In this document: positions 63,674 through 64,000 of the stretch, piece after piece
How the letters are laid out: each line of letters opens with the position of its first letter
Numbering within the stretch: position 1 is the first letter of the stretch
Assembly: GCF_000429425.1 (NCBI RefSeq)
Contig: NZ_KE386902.1
Coordinates: 423,081 to 487,080, forward strand
Reading direction: 5' to 3'
DNA from: Algoriphagus mannitolivorans DSM 15301
GTDB lineage: Bacteria > Bacteroidota > Bacteroidia > Cytophagales > Cyclobacteriaceae
DNA: 64,000 nt
Notes under the pieces: model-generated
The model's input: only the letters and a program-made list of their open reading frames with translations
The model's database searches: none
What the model was told of the DNA's origin: nothing
Translations under genes and position numbers: made by a program

Positions 63674-63687
63674 AAGTTCTTTGAAAT
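63674..63687 (+). promoter_or_regulatory. boxA-like antitermination site in the rRNA leader
   Basis: AAGTTCTTTGAAAT resembles boxA (TGCTCTTTA) and is at the usual distance before 16S. Small G/C hairpins (GCCG-GAGA-CGGC at 63630-63641; TCCGG/CCGGA near 63656-63671) lie just upstream. Confidence 0.4.
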
Positions 63688-63770
63688 GTTGTAAGGCAAA
63701 ATAAAAACCTGAGGAAGGCGCGGGTATAACACTTAGGTGTTTTATCCTGTGTACTAACAAATAGACAATA

Positions 63771-64000
<230 letters not shown>

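Overview
The window is a stretch of chromosome from a Bacteroidota bacterium, most likely order Cytophagales, family Cyclobacteriaceae (Algoriphagus-like). Four things point there: the start of the 16S rRNA gene at the right edge; promoters of the Bacteroidota type (TTG/TTTG, about 19 bp, TAnnTTTG); a T9SS C-terminal sorting domain; and the conserved gene order bamD-rpoZ-coaBC-DUF4835-recN. No CRISPR array, tRNA gene, transposase or prophage was seen.

Layout. 1-9.3 kb: MscS channel, large membrane-anchored propeller protein, malate dehydrogenase, tilS with a cNMP-binding protein, and an OstA/LptA-like envelope protein. 9.4-18.8 kb: T9SS cargo protein, the bamD-rpoZ-coaBC-DUF4835-recN run, fabI, an amidohydrolase and an alpha/beta hydrolase. 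18.8-24.3 kb: a small glycan locus (GH16 enzyme, tandem-repeat surface lipoprotein, Y_Y_Y/LuxR sensor-regulator) without SusC/SusD. 24.5-27.2 kb: MarR-YceI-VOC dioxygenase-esterase, which looks like a quinone/electrophile stress operon. 27.4-29.0 kb: a lone AAA+/DUF4143 ATPase between 31-bp direct repeats, then a MITE-like element. 29.0-33.9 kb: sbcDC and an RlpA-like protein. 34.0-46.4 kb: the most unusual region, described below. 46.4-54.7 kb: two large palindromes, a Gfo/Idh/MocA oxidoreductase and a complete AcrAB-TolC-type efflux operon. 54.7-63.3 kb: a broken nucleotidyltransferase pair, Ldh-family dehydrogenase, Ppx/GppA phosphatase, acyl-CoA carboxylase beta subunit, a four-helix-bundle gene inside heptamer repeats, M42 peptidase, BtuF-like protein and two DUF1080 proteins. 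63.3-64.0 kb: rRNA leader with two tandem promoters and the 5' end of 16S rRNA.

The best candidate for an undescribed system is 33.97-46.4 kb. A module made of a leader of about 310 bp, a small secreted six-cysteine peptide, a beta-propeller-like lipoprotein and an RND adaptor (hlyD) occurs twice in tandem. The first copy's hlyD is truncated and frameshifted. The second leads into an intact hlyD, two RND permease genes and a third lipoprotein. The leader's last 82 bases differ at only three positions between copies and keep inverted repeats, one with a compensatory change, while the peptides and lipoproteins have diverged almost completely. That pattern (conserved control region, variable cargo, AT-rich cargo genes in a GC-richer background) suggests a cassette whose peptide/lipoprotein payload is exchanged. 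Function is unknown; the peptides resemble the NVEALA-type small proteins that accompany 6-bladed propeller proteins in Bacteroidota.
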